Source: Georgenia ruanii (GTDB lineage: Bacteria; Actinomycetota; Actinomycetes; Actinomycetales; Actinomycetaceae). From it: DNA of 64,000 nucleotides. Below, one piece after another: positions 8,876-16,933 of this stretch. The stretch spans positions 62,001-126,000 of the forward strand of contig NZ_VUKE01000009.1 of assembly GCF_009193175.1 (NCBI RefSeq), in the 5' to 3' direction. The position numbers and the translations under genes were made by a program. The notes beneath the pieces were generated by a model. The model was not told the origin of the DNA. It worked only from the letters and a program-made list of their open reading frames with translations, and did no database searches. Position 1 is the first letter of the stretch, and each line of letters begins with the position of its first letter.

Positions 8876-9933
8876 GTGACGGCGGCCGCGCCGAAGCCGA
8901 TGGCGAGCTGGCGCAGCGCCCGGCGCAGCGGCGGCGCGCCGGACAGCACGCCGACGACGGCGCCGGTGCCCAGCAGCGCCACGCCCACGAGCCCGGCGGC
9001 GAGCAGGACGGCGGGGGTGCCGGCCATCCCGACGATGTACGGCAGGATCGGGATGAACGCCCCGGAGGCGAAGAACAAGAAGCTCGAGACCGCGGCGTTC
9101 CAGCCGCTGCCGACCTCCTCGTAGTCGCGGCGCTCCTGCTCGGGCATCCCGTGCCCGGCCGTGACGCGGGCGATCACGCCGGCCGCGTGCTCCTCGGCCT
9201 CCCCCACCGACATGCCGCGGGCGCGGTAGACCAGGGCGAGCTCGTTGGTCTCGAGGTCCAGGTCGGGGATGACCCGGTGCGCGTCGGGGTCCGGGTGGGA
9301 GGACTCGAGCAGCTCGCGCTGCGAACGCACGGAGACGTACTCCCCGGCCCCCATGGACAGGGCCCCGGCGAGCAGGCCGGAGATGCCGGTGAACAGCACG
9401 GTGCCGGCCGAGACCCCCGTCGCGCCGATGCCCAGCACGAGGGCGAGGTTGGACACCAGGCCGTCGTTGGCGCCGAAGACGGCGGCGCGGAAGCTGCCCG
9501 ACATGCGGGCCCGGCCGCGGGTGGCCAGCGCACGGACCACCTCGCCGTGCACCCGCTCGTCGGCGGCCATCGCGGTGGTGGCGTCCTCGTTCGTGGCGTA
9601 GCCGGAACGCTGCTCGGCGTTCTGCGCCAGCGCGAGGACGAACACGCCGCCGAAGGTGCGGGCGAGCCAGCCGAGGACGCGGGTGCGCAGCGCTCCCTTG
9701 CCCGTCCGGCCGGCGTGCTCGCCGAGCAGGTCGCGCCAGTGCTGCTCGTGGCGCCGCTCGGCGTCGGCCAGGCCGAGCAGGATCTCCCGCTCCTCCCCCT
9801 CGCGCCGGGCGGCGAGGTGCCGGTAGACGGCGCCCTCGGCCCGCTCGTCGGCCAGGTACCGGCGCCACCGGCGCACCTGGGCGGTGGTCGGCTGCGGGCG
9901 CGCGGGCGACGGGGAAGTGGACATATGGCTCAT
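8836..9933 (-). CDS. VIT1/CCC1-type transporter with N-terminal ferritin-like domain
   Basis: The 365-aa protein has an N-terminal helical domain with LADAERRHEQHWRDLL, a rubrerythrin/ferritin-like Glu-His pattern (residues about 20-140). A five-helix VIT1/CCC1 domain follows, starting at FRAAVFGANDGLVSNLALVLG. The fold transports Fe2+ or Mn2+ across membranes, and the fused ferritin-like part probably delivers or oxidises iron. The membrane segment GALSMGAGEYVSVRSQRELL is the conserved VIT motif. ATG 9924 (MSTSPSP) is an alternative start. It converges with lhgO and overlaps it. Confidence 0.9.
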   Translation of the reverse strand: MSHMSTSPSPARPQPTTAQVRRWRRYLADERAEGAVYRHLAARREGEEREILLGLADAERRHEQHWRDLLGEHAGRTGKGALRTRVLGWLARTFGGVFVLALAQNAEQRSGYATNEDATTAMAADERVHGEVVRALATRGRARMSGSFRAAVFGANDGLVSNLALVLGIGATGVSAGTVLFTGISGLLAGALSMGAGEYVSVRSQRELLESSHPDPDAHRVIPDLDLETNELALVYRARGMSVGEAEEHAAGVIARVTAGHGMPEQERRDYEEVGSGWNAAVSSFLFFASGAFIPILPYIVGMAGTPAVLLAAGLVGVALLGTGAVVGVLSGAPPLRRALRQLAIGFGAAAVTYLLGLLFGSSVV

Positions 9934-10087
9934 GGTGGCAGCGGCGCGGCGCCGCCTCCAGGGCCGCCGGGGTGGAATCCCCCACTGTTCGCCGACCCGA
10001 AGAATCGGCGTCAGGACGCGGGAAAACGATGTTCGCGGCGGCCCCGGGACGGAGACTTCCGGGAGCCGGGGAGAGAGATTTCCGGGG

Positions 10088-11206
10088 TCAGGCCTTGCCG
10101 CTGATCTGGTTGATGGCGGCGTCGACCTTCTGCCGCAGGGAGTCGGTGATCGGCGCGGAACCGGCCACGCTCGGGTCGGCCGCGCGGTCCTGCCCCTCCG
10201 GCGAGGCGATGTACGTCAGGAGCGCCTTGACGTTGTCCGCGTCCTGCGCCTTGTCGTAGGTGGAGCAGGCGATCTCGTAGGAGACGAGCACCACCGGGTA
10301 GGCGCCGGCCTGGGTGGTGTCGCGGGCGATGTCGATGGTCAGGCGCAGGTCGGTCGCGTCGGGCGCGGCAGGCGAGGCGTCGACGACGGCGGCCGCGGCC
10401 TGGGGCGAGTAGGGCACGAACTCGCCGCCCACCTCGACGGCCACCGTCCCCATGCCCTTCGGCACCTGGGAGGCGTCGAGGTAGGCGATCGTGCCCTCCG
10501 AGCCCTGCAGGGTCTGCACCACGCCGGACGTCTGGGCGCCGGACTGGGTGCCCTGGAGGGGCCACTTCTCGCTCGGTTCGTGCGGCCAGGCGCCGCCCGC
10601 CGCCTTGGCGAGGTACTCGGTGAAGTTCTCCGTCGTGCCCGAGTTGTCCGAGCGGTTGACCGGCACGATCGCCGTCGACGGCAGCTGCACGCCGGCGTTG
10701 TCGGCGGCGATGGCCGGGTCGTTCCACGTCTTGATGTCGCCGTTGAAGATCTTGGCGAGCGTCGGGGGCGTGAGGTTGAGGTGCTGCGCCGACAGGCCGG
10801 GCAGGTTGTAGGCGATCGCGATGGGCGAGATGTACACCGGCAGCTCGAGCGCCTCGCTGCCGGAGCAGCGCTGCTTCGCCCTGGCCACCTCGTCCGTGGA
10901 CATCGCCTTGTCCGAGCCGGCGAAGAGCACCGCGCCGTTGAGGAACTGCTCGCGCCCGGTTCCGGAGCCGACCGGGTCGTAGGAGGCCTTCACGCCCGCG
11001 TGCTGCTCCTGGAACCCGGCCAGCCAGCCGTTCATCGCCTTCTCCTGCGACGACGCGCCGGCACCGGGCAGGGTCCCGCTCAGGCCGCCGGCGGAGCCTC
11101 CCCCGCCGCCGCCACCACCGCCGCCGCAACCGGCGAGCGTCAGGGCGAGGGCGGCAGCACCACCGGCGGCGACCAGGCGCCGCAGGCTCGAACGAGAACG
11201 AGACAT
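10088..11206 (-). CDS. pstS: Phosphate-binding lipoprotein PstS
   Basis: This 372-aa protein has a lipoprotein signal (LRRLVAAGGAAALALTLAGC) followed by a run of Gly residues. The PstS fold carries the phosphate-loop elements GAGASSQEKAMNGW, DPVGSGTGREQFLNG and NRSDNSGTTENFTEYL. It captures phosphate for the PstSCAB importer. GGAGGG lies 3 nt before ATG 11206. A TACCCT -10 lies at 11252-11257, with a perfect PHO box upstream. No pstC, pstA or pstB adjoins it, which is unusual; they must be elsewhere. Confidence 0.95.
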   Translation of the reverse strand: MSRSRSSLRRLVAAGGAAALALTLAGCGGGGGGGGGGSAGGLSGTLPGAGASSQEKAMNGWLAGFQEQHAGVKASYDPVGSGTGREQFLNGAVLFAGSDKAMSTDEVARAKQRCSGSEALELPVYISPIAIAYNLPGLSAQHLNLTPPTLAKIFNGDIKTWNDPAIAADNAGVQLPSTAIVPVNRSDNSGTTENFTEYLAKAAGGAWPHEPSEKWPLQGTQSGAQTSGVVQTLQGSEGTIAYLDASQVPKGMGTVAVEVGGEFVPYSPQAAAAVVDASPAAPDATDLRLTIDIARDTTQAGAYPVVLVSYEIACSTYDKAQDADNVKALLTYIASPEGQDRAADPSVAGSAPITDSLRQKVDAAINQISGKA

Positions 11207-11289
11207 GGATCCCTCCGGGTTCGCGCGCGGGAACGGCGAAGCGTCCTTCCGAGGGTAGGCGGCACAGTTCCGGGTGGTGCGGGAGACCC

Positions 11290-11307
11290 GGTGAACACTC
11301 GGTGAAC
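11290..11307 (-). promoter_or_regulatory. PHO box (PhoP-binding direct repeat)
   Basis: On the pstS coding strand this reads GTTCACC GAGT GTTCACC, two perfect copies of the actinobacterial PhoP direct-repeat unit spaced 11 nt apart. It sits 84 nt upstream of the pstS start, about 31 nt before the -10 candidate. That predicts phosphate-starvation control by PhoPR. Confidence 0.85.
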
Positions 11308-11441
11308 CGAGAGCGGTTGGACGGGGTCCGTCCCGTCTCGACACCCGCGGCGCGGAGGGCACCGGCCGCGCGAGTGCTCGGCGCCGCGTCACTGGAGCTC
11401 TCGCGGTGAAGCGGGATGGGGCGACAGGGGCGCCCCGCAGG

Positions 11442-11786
11442 TCAGGAGACGGGAGGGATGGGCTCCGCGGGCGGGGTCTGCGCGCCGGTGGTGGCGCCGT
11501 TGCCGGAGGCGCCGGCGGTCCGAGTGCCGGTGGGGCCCGCGGGAGTGGACGGGCCGCCGAGGATCCGGTCCTTCACCTGGGCGACGATCTTGTCCGTCAT
11601 CGCCGCGCTCTGGGTCCGGGCGATGTCGCCGACCTTGGTCTCCACCTTCTGCACCCGCTCCTGCACCCGAGGGCTGGACCAGACCACGGAGGTCGCCTTC
11701 TTGATCCGCTCGTACTGCGCCCGGCCCGCCCGGGTCCCGAGGACGTAGCCCAGGCCGGCGCCGACGACGAACGAGAACTTGCCCAT
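11442..11786 (-). CDS. YtxH-like small protein
   Basis: The 114-aa protein opens with GKFSFVVGAGLGYVLGTRAG, a glycine-rich hydrophobic helix typical of YtxH-type proteins. A charged helix (QYERIKKATSVVWSSPRVQERVQ) and a Pro/Gly/Thr-rich tail follow. GGAGGT precedes ATG 11786. It is common in actinobacteria as a single-span membrane-associated stress protein of unknown function. It is divergent from PPK2. Confidence 0.75.
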   Translation of the reverse strand: MGKFSFVVGAGLGYVLGTRAGRAQYERIKKATSVVWSSPRVQERVQKVETKVGDIARTQSAAMTDKIVAQVKDRILGGPSTPAGPTGTRTAGASGNGATTGAQTPPAEPIPPVS

Positions 11787-11876
11787 GAGAACCTCCGGTG
11801 CGTGCAAGTGGGTCTGGCTCACGAGCCTATTGCCCTTCCGCATGTGCCGCGCGTGCTCGCGGACTAGCCTGCCGCC

Positions 11877-12827
11877 ATGGCAGCCGCGAAGAAGCGTGCC
11901 GACAGCGCGGGACGCGTCCCCAAGGTGCCGCCGCCGGGCCTGGAGCTGCCCGACGGCGCCGGTTACCCGGACGGGGTCGCCGAGGGGGAGGTGCCCTCGG
12001 AGGTCTCCGGCTTCCGGGTCACCAAGATCCCCAGCAAGGTCTACGACGCCGAGCTCTACCGGCTGCAGGGTGAGCTCGGGAAGTTGCAGTCGTGGGTCCG
12101 GGCCACCGGCGCCCGCGTCGTCGTCGTCTTCGAGGGCCGGGACGCGGCGGGCAAGGGCGGCACGATCAAGCGCATCACCGAGTACCTCTCCCCGCGCGTG
12201 GTGCGCATCGCCGCGCTGCCCGCGCCCACCGAGCGCGAGAAGGGCCAGTGGTACTTCCAGCGCTACGTCGAGCACCTGCCGGCGGCGGGCGAGGTGGTGC
12301 TCTTCGACCGGTCCTGGTACAACCGCGCCGGGGTCGAGAAGGTCCTGGGGTTCTGCACCCCCGAGGAGCACAAGCGCTTCCTGCGCCAGTGCCCGATCTT
12401 CGAGCAGATGCTCGTCGAGGACGGGATCTTCCTGCGCAAGTACTGGTTCTCCGTCTCCGACGACGTCCAGCTCGCCCGGTTCAAGAAGCGCCTGCACGAC
12501 CCGCTGCGCCAGTGGAAGCTCTCCCCCATCGACCTGGAGTCGATCACCCGGTGGGAGGACTTCTCTCGCGCCAAGGACGAGATGATGGTGCACACCGACA
12601 CCCAGGTCGCCCCCTGGCACCACGTGGCCTCGGACTCCAAGAAGCAGGCGCGGCTGAACATGATCCACCACCTCCTGGAGTCCCTGCCCTACCGCGACGT
12701 CAAGCCCCAGAAGGTGACGCTGCCCGAGCGCCTGCCCGGCACGGGCTACCAGCGCCCGCCGATCGAGGTGTCCAAGTACGTGCCGGACTGGGCGTCGTCG
12801 CTCGTGGAGGACCCGTCCCACAAGTGA
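11877..12827 (+). CDS. ppk2: Polyphosphate kinase 2
   Basis: The 316-aa protein has Walker A FEGRDAAGKGG (residues 85-95), Walker B VVLFDRSWYNRAGVE (about 140-154) and the lid helix FLRQCPIFEQMLV, all diagnostic of PPK2 (P-loop kinase fold). It transfers phosphate between polyphosphate and nucleoside di- or monophosphates. The length suits a single-domain class I or III enzyme. The start is probably leaderless: TAGCCT at 11865-11870 ends 6 nt before ATG 11877. A nearby PhoP-controlled pstS gives a phosphate theme, but no PHO box is seen here. Confidence 0.95.
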   Translation: MAAAKKRADSAGRVPKVPPPGLELPDGAGYPDGVAEGEVPSEVSGFRVTKIPSKVYDAELYRLQGELGKLQSWVRATGARVVVVFEGRDAAGKGGTIKRITEYLSPRVVRIAALPAPTEREKGQWYFQRYVEHLPAAGEVVLFDRSWYNRAGVEKVLGFCTPEEHKRFLRQCPIFEQMLVEDGIFLRKYWFSVSDDVQLARFKKRLHDPLRQWKLSPIDLESITRWEDFSRAKDEMMVHTDTQVAPWHHVASDSKKQARLNMIHHLLESLPYRDVKPQKVTLPERLPGTGYQRPPIEVSKYVPDWASSLVEDPSHK

Positions 12828-12851
12828 GGCGGCTGTGCCAGGCTCGACCCC

Positions 12852-13712
12852 ATGCGGATCCACCTGGTCGACGGCACCTACGAGCTGTTCCGGCAGCACT
12901 TCTCCCCCGCGAACAAGGACGCCGACCGGGGCGCCACCCGCGGCGTCGTCGCCTCCTGCCTGAGCCTGCTCGAGCAGGGCGGCACGCACGTGGCCGTCGC
13001 CACCGACCACGTCATCGAGTCCTTCCGCAACGCCATGTGGCCGACCTACAAGGACGGCGCCGGCGTGGACCCGCACCTGACGGCGCAGTTCTCGGTGGTC
13101 GAGGCGGCGCTGACGGCGTTCGGCTTCCCGGTCTGGCCCATGGTCGAGCAGGAGGCCGACGACGCCCTCGCGGCGGCCGCGCGCGTCGCCGCCGCCGACC
13201 CGCGGGTCGAACGGGTCGCGATCTGCACCCCCGACAAGGACCTCGCCCAGTGCGTGGGCGGGAAGGTCTGGCAGTGGGACCGGCGGCAGGACAAGTGGTT
13301 CGACGCCGACGGCGTGCACGCCCGCCTGGGCGTGGCGCCGGCGTCGGTGCCCGACCTGCTCGCCCTGGTCGGCGACAGCGCCGACGGCTTCCCCGGCCTG
13401 CCCGGCTGGGGCGCGAAGTCGGCGGCCGCGGTGCTCGACCGCTTCGGGCACCTGGAGGACATCCCGGCCGACCCGCTCGGCTGGGACGCCGGGGTGCGCT
13501 CCGCGGCCAAGCTCAACGCCGTGCTGCGCGAGCAGTGGGACCTCGCGCTGCTCTTCCGCGACGTCGCCACGGCCCGGACGGACGCGCCGGTGGGCACGGT
13601 GGACGAGTGGCGCTGGGCCGGGCCCACGGCCGAGGCGGCGGCCGTGGCCGCCGAGCTCGGCGCGCCGCGCCTGCGGGAACGGGCCGAGCGGCTCGCGGAA
13701 CGGGTCGCCTGA
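12852..13712 (+). CDS. 5'-3' exonuclease / flap-endonuclease-like nuclease
   Basis: This 286-aa protein has the PIN/5' nuclease architecture. The N-terminal IHLVDGTYELFR, the acidic cluster MVEQEADDALAAAA, CTPDKDLAQCV, and an H3TH DNA-binding element (LLALVGDSADGFPGLPGWGAKSAAAVL) match the nuclease domain of DNA polymerase I and FEN proteins. It would process flaps or gaps in repair. A CAGGCT box 7 nt before the ATG suggests a leaderless transcript. It sits 24 bp after ppk2 and converges with sugE. Confidence 0.9.
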   Translation: MRIHLVDGTYELFRQHFSPANKDADRGATRGVVASCLSLLEQGGTHVAVATDHVIESFRNAMWPTYKDGAGVDPHLTAQFSVVEAALTAFGFPVWPMVEQEADDALAAAARVAAADPRVERVAICTPDKDLAQCVGGKVWQWDRRQDKWFDADGVHARLGVAPASVPDLLALVGDSADGFPGLPGWGAKSAAAVLDRFGHLEDIPADPLGWDAGVRSAAKLNAVLREQWDLALLFRDVATARTDAPVGTVDEWRWAGPTAEAAAVAAELGAPRLRERAERLAERVA

Positions 13713-13736
13713 GGGGCCGTCCGGAGCGGCGGCCCC
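13713..13736. terminator. Hairpin between convergent genes
   Basis: GGGGCCG pairs with CGGCCCC around a 10-nt loop, immediately after the exonuclease stop and 20 bp before the sugE stop. There is no U tract, so it would be an actinobacterial U-less terminator usable on both strands. Confidence 0.5.
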
Positions 13737-13755
13737 GACCGGCGGAGCCGGTGCG

Positions 13756-14070
13756 TCAGTGGAGCACCTTGAGCCCGATGACGCAGCCGACGATGCCGGC
13801 GAGGAGCAGGACCTTGATCGCCGAGACGGCCTCGTCCCCGGTCACCATCGCGTACGTGACGGTGAGGACGGCCCCGATGCCCACCCACACGGCGTAGGCG
13901 GTGCCCACCGGCAGGGAGCGCATGGCGTAGGCCAGGCCGGCCATGCTCAGGCCCAGCGCGGCGAAGAACGTGATGGTCGGGACGAGGCGGGTGAAGCCCT
14001 CGGACCTGCCCAGGGCGGTCGCCCACACCGCCTCGAGGACGCCGGACAGGACGAGCACGAGCCAGGACAT
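13756..14070 (-). CDS. gdx: Guanidinium exporter, SMR family (SugE/Gdx)
   Basis: This 104-aa protein has four membrane helices. SugE/Gdx-specific residues are present: the catalytic Glu in SGVLEAVWATALGRSEGFT and PVGTAYAVWVGIGAVLT in helix 3. Gdx proteins are dual-topology proton/guanidinium antiporters, unlike the broad-spectrum EmrE branch. The start at ATG 14070 has GGAG 6-7 nt ahead. A guanidine-III riboswitch lies immediately upstream and independently supports the substrate assignment. It converges with the exonuclease gene. Confidence 0.95.
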   Translation of the reverse strand: MSWLVLVLSGVLEAVWATALGRSEGFTRLVPTITFFAALGLSMAGLAYAMRSLPVGTAYAVWVGIGAVLTVTYAMVTGDEAVSAIKVLLLAGIVGCVIGLKVLH

Positions 14071-14083
14071 GACGGTCTCCTTC

Positions 14084-14128
14084 GCGGCCGTCTTGTCGCT
14101 CGCCGGGTACAGCTCCCTCGTCCGGCGC
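14084..14128 (-). promoter_or_regulatory. Guanidine-III riboswitch (ykkC-III)
   Basis: The leader of sugE reads CCGGACGAGG, a variable GAGCUG, UACCCGG, six nucleotides, then ACAAGACGGC. These are the invariant blocks of the guanidine-III class in order and spacing. Both pseudoknot helices form: CCGG pairs with the CCGG of UACCCGG, and GCUGU pairs with ACGGC, where a U-G wobble replaces a Watson-Crick pair. The ribosome site (about 14076-14082) begins a few nucleotides after the aptamer. That fits ligand-dependent control of translation start. Confidence 0.92.
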
Positions 14129-14228
14129 CCCCTCGATGGGGCGTGCCTCGACGTTCTCACACGGCCCGGGCGGCGGCAACGGAACCCGCGGTGAGGTCGG
14201 CCTCCGCCTCAGGGTGAGGACACCCCTC

Positions 14229-14264
14229 TCGACACACACCACATCACGATATATCGTGATGTGC
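14229..14264 (+). promoter_or_regulatory. Leaderless promoter of padR
   Basis: A -35 TCGACA (14229-14234) and a -10 TATCGT (14252-14257) are separated by 17 bp. The expected transcript start falls at 14264-14265, the A of the start codon. The -10 lies inside the palindromic operator. Confidence 0.7.
14240..14263. promoter_or_regulatory. PadR operator, 24-bp perfect palindrome
   Basis: CACATCACGATA followed by its exact mirror TATCGTGATGTG forms an uninterrupted 24-bp palindrome. It covers the -10 box and ends one base before the start codon. The ATATATCGTGAT core resembles known PadR-family operators, so tight autorepression is expected. Confidence 0.85.
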
Positions 14265-14885
14265 ATGAGAGATGAGTACATGAGGTCAGAGCCGGGCCAT
14301 GGCGCCTGGGGAGGCCGCGGCCCGCGCGGCGGAGGCCACCGCGGACACGGCGGCGGACCGGGCGAGCGCCCGCCCGGCGGCCCCAGGCGGCGCGGCGGGC
14401 GGAGGTCCCGCGGCGACGTGCGCACCGCCGTCCTGCTGCTGCTGGCCGAGGAGCCGATGCACGGCTACCAGCTGATGGAGACGATCGTCGAGCGCAGCGG
14501 GGGCCGGTGGCACCCCAGCCCCGGGGCGATCTACCCCACCTTGAGCCAGCTCGAGGACGAGGGCCTGATCACGATGACGGCCGCCGGCGGTGGCCGGCGC
14601 CAGGCGGCACTGACCGAAGACGGCCGTGCGCTGGTCGAACGTGAGGCCGGCTCGTGGTCCGACCCGTTCGCGGGCCGGACCGACGGCGCGGACGACGTCG
14701 ACCTGCGCGGCGAGATCGGGCAGCTGCACGAGGCGGTGCGGGTCGTCGCCCGGACCGGCACCGACGCCCAGCGGAGGGCGGCCGCGGCACTGCTCGCCGA
14801 GGCGCGCCGGAAGGTCTACCTGGTGCTGGCGGGCGAGTCGGTGCCCGGCGAGGCGTCGGACGCCGCCGGAGGTGAGGCCCGATGA
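14265..14885 (+). CDS. PadR-family transcriptional regulator
   Basis: The 206-aa protein has a Gly/His/Arg-rich N-terminal tail (residues 8-48) and then the PadR winged helix GDVRTAVLLLLAEEPMHGYQLMETI, continuing through GAIYPTLSQLEDEGLI and the wing. A C-terminal helix (LRGEIGQLHEAVRVVARTG) makes the dimer. ATG 14265 is chosen because the promoter predicts leaderless translation there; ATG 14280 is possible. It overlaps the DUF2218 gene by 4 bp (ATGA), so the pair is co-translated and probably self-regulated. Confidence 0.93.
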   Translation: MRDEYMRSEPGHGAWGGRGPRGGGHRGHGGGPGERPPGGPRRRGGRRSRGDVRTAVLLLLAEEPMHGYQLMETIVERSGGRWHPSPGAIYPTLSQLEDEGLITMTAAGGGRRQAALTEDGRALVEREAGSWSDPFAGRTDGADDVDLRGEIGQLHEAVRVVARTGTDAQRRAAAALLAEARRKVYLVLAGESVPGEASDAAGGEAR

Positions 14886-15208
14886 GCGGCAACACCGACG
14901 AGCGGGGCGCCGCCATGATCGGCGCCCGCGCCCAGGTGCGCACCGACGCCCCCGCCCGGTACGCCAAGCAGCTCGCCTCGCACCTGGGGCGCAAGGCGAC
15001 GGTCGAGGAGCTCCCGGACGGCCACCGCATCCGGTTGACGGTCGGGTACGGCGACGTCCTGGTGCGTGATGACCACCTGCTCCTCGTGGCCGCCGCGCCC
15101 GATCTCGACGCCCTCGCCATCGTGGAGCGCGTCATCGGCGGGCACCTCGAGAGGTTCGGCCAGCGCGCCGAGCTCGTCGTCGAGTGGTCGGCGCCGGAAA
15201 ACCTCTGA
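14882..15208 (+). CDS. DUF2218 domain protein
   Basis: The 108-aa protein contains the DUF2218 signature ARYAKQLASHLGRKATVEELPDG and ends in a short alpha/beta core (LDALAIVERVIGGHLERFGQR). These small proteins often follow iron or PadR-type regulators in actinobacteria, but their function is unknown. Translation is coupled to padR through a 4-bp ATGA overlap. It converges with the kinase gene across a hairpin terminator. Confidence 0.85.
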   Translation: MSGNTDERGAAMIGARAQVRTDAPARYAKQLASHLGRKATVEELPDGHRIRLTVGYGDVLVRDDHLLLVAAAPDLDALAIVERVIGGHLERFGQRAELVVEWSAPENL

Positions 15209-15227
15209 GGACTTCTGGTGTGCGCGG

Positions 15228-15257
15228 CTCAGGGCCGGGATCTCTCCCGGCGCTGAG
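15228..15257. terminator. Bidirectional hairpin terminator
   Basis: CTCAG and CCGGGA pair with TCCCGG and CTGAG around a TCTC loop, with a small internal mismatch. It lies between the convergent DUF2218 and Ser/Thr kinase genes. Confidence 0.6.
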
Positions 15258-15281
15258 TCGAGGTGGCGCGGGTCGGGCGAG

Positions 15282-16634
15282 CTAGTTGCCCTTGTCCTTG
15301 CCCTTCTTGTCCTTGCCCTTCTTGTCCCCGTCCTTCTTGTCCTTGTCCTTCTTGGGCTCGTCCTTGTCCTTCTTGCCCTCGCCCTTGGCCGCCCGGCCGG
15401 CCTTCTCGCCGTCGGCCTGCCGAGCCGTGTCGCGCTGCACCTCCGGCGCCTGGGGAGGGACGACCTCCACCTCCGGCGCCCGCTCCCCGGTAAACCCGGC
15501 GGACCCGGTGGCGTCGGCGGGCACCGTCACGGTCTGCGGCTGCTGCACGGCGATGGGGTTCTTCGGCACGGCGCCGTCCGTGGGCGCGCCGGCCGTCATG
15601 CCGCCGACGACGACGGCGCCCGCGACGGCGGCGGCGAGGGCGCCGGCGCCGATCCACCGGCGGCGGCGCGCGTGGGCCGACCGGGTGCCCGGGCGCGTCG
15701 GCCCGGCGCTCGGGCGCGCGGGGCCGGCGCTCGGGCGCGCGGGGCCGGCGCTCGGGCGCGCCGGCCGCGTGCTCGGGCGGGCCGCGGCCGTCGCTGCCGT
15801 GGCCCACGCAAGCGCGACGGCTGGGCCGGTGCGCAGGCGACGCAGGGTCGCCCGGACCTGTGCGGCGGAAGGACGGCGCTCTGGCTCCTTCGCGAGCAGC
15901 GCGGCGACCAACCGGTCCAGGCGCGCCGAGACGCCGGGCGCCAGGTCGGCCAGCCGCGGCGGCACGGCCTCGACGTGCTGGTGGAGGATGGCGAGCGGGT
16001 TCTCGCCGGTGAAGGGCGCCCGGCCGGCGATGAGCGTGGTCAGCAGGCACCCCAGCGCGTACGTGTCGGTGGCCGGGGTGGCGGCCCGGCCGGCGGCCTG
16101 CTCGGGCGACATGTACTCGGCCGTGCCCACGGTGGTGCCCGGAGTGGTCAGCGCCGCCGTCGCGTGACCCACCGCGGCGATGCCGAAGTCGACGAGGACC
16201 ACCTGCTCGCCGTCGACGAGCACGTTCGCCGGCTTGACGTCGCGGTGGACGATCCCGGCGCGGTGGACCACCTCGAGGGCGCCGGCCACCCGCTCGCCGA
16301 TGCGCAGCGCCTCGGCCAGGGGCAGCGGCCCGTCGCGCAGCACCGCCGCGAGGTCCCGGCCGGGCACGAGCTCCATGACGAGGTAGGCCGTCCCGCCCTC
16401 GACTCCGACGTCGTACACGGTGGCGACGTCCGGGTGGTCCAGCGCCGCCATCGCCTGTGCCTCCCGGCGCAACCGGTCGGCCAGCGTCGGGTCGGTGGTC
16501 GCGGCGAGGTTGACGACCTTGACGGCCACCGTCCGACCCAGCAGCGCGTCCTCGGCCTCCCAGACCTCCGCCGTGGCGCCGCGTCCGATGGGTCGCCGCA
16601 GCACGTAGCGGTCCTGCAGCGTCCCCGGAGTCAT
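15282..16634 (-). CDS. Serine/threonine protein kinase, membrane-anchored
   Basis: This 450-aa Hanks-type kinase has IGRGATAEV, Lys39, HRDVKPAN (Asp132) and VDFG (Asp149), all active-site residues present. After the kinase domain (about 1-270) comes a low-complexity linker with RPSAGPA repeated three times. One membrane helix follows (WIGAGALAAAVAGAVVVGGM, about 330-350). The outside tail ends in Lys/Asp repeats (KKDKD, KKGKDKKGKDKGN). There are no PASTA domains, so it is not a PknB-type wall sensor. The Lys-rich tail could bind acidic polymers. Its target is unknown. Confidence 0.92.
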   Translation of the reverse strand: MTPGTLQDRYVLRRPIGRGATAEVWEAEDALLGRTVAVKVVNLAATTDPTLADRLRREAQAMAALDHPDVATVYDVGVEGGTAYLVMELVPGRDLAAVLRDGPLPLAEALRIGERVAGALEVVHRAGIVHRDVKPANVLVDGEQVVLVDFGIAAVGHATAALTTPGTTVGTAEYMSPEQAAGRAATPATDTYALGCLLTTLIAGRAPFTGENPLAILHQHVEAVPPRLADLAPGVSARLDRLVAALLAKEPERRPSAAQVRATLRRLRTGPAVALAWATAATAAARPSTRPARPSAGPARPSAGPARPSAGPTRPGTRSAHARRRRWIGAGALAAAVAGAVVVGGMTAGAPTDGAVPKNPIAVQQPQTVTVPADATGSAGFTGERAPEVEVVPPQAPEVQRDTARQADGEKAGRAAKGEGKKDKDEPKKDKDKKDGDKKGKDKKGKDKGN

Positions 16635-16933
16635 GAGGCCATCTTCGCCCGGTCGGACGCAAACGGCCCGTCGGGCGTCCCTTCACGAGCGACAGGCGTC
16701 GGCACCCTCGCGGCGCACGCGCGGACCGTCGCCTCCCGGTGCACGGCCGTGGGAGGGTCGGCGCGGTGCCGACGCCCCCGCGCTCATGACACGGCTGTGC
16801 CACGCGATCGACGCCTGACGGACGTGGCCCAGCCCCCTCCGGAGGGCACGCCCCGCGCTCATCCCGTGCTCGCACGAAACCGTGCCGCCCAGCCCCGGGT
16901 GCGGCCACCCGGCGCGGTGAAGAGGATGGCGCC
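16635..16933. other. Intergenic region between divergent kinase genes
   Basis: These 299 bp separate the Ser/Thr kinase and PfkB gene starts. I see no tRNA, riboswitch or clear palindrome and no clear promoter hexamers. The 3' end carries AGAGGA ahead of the PfkB start. Confidence 0.4.
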
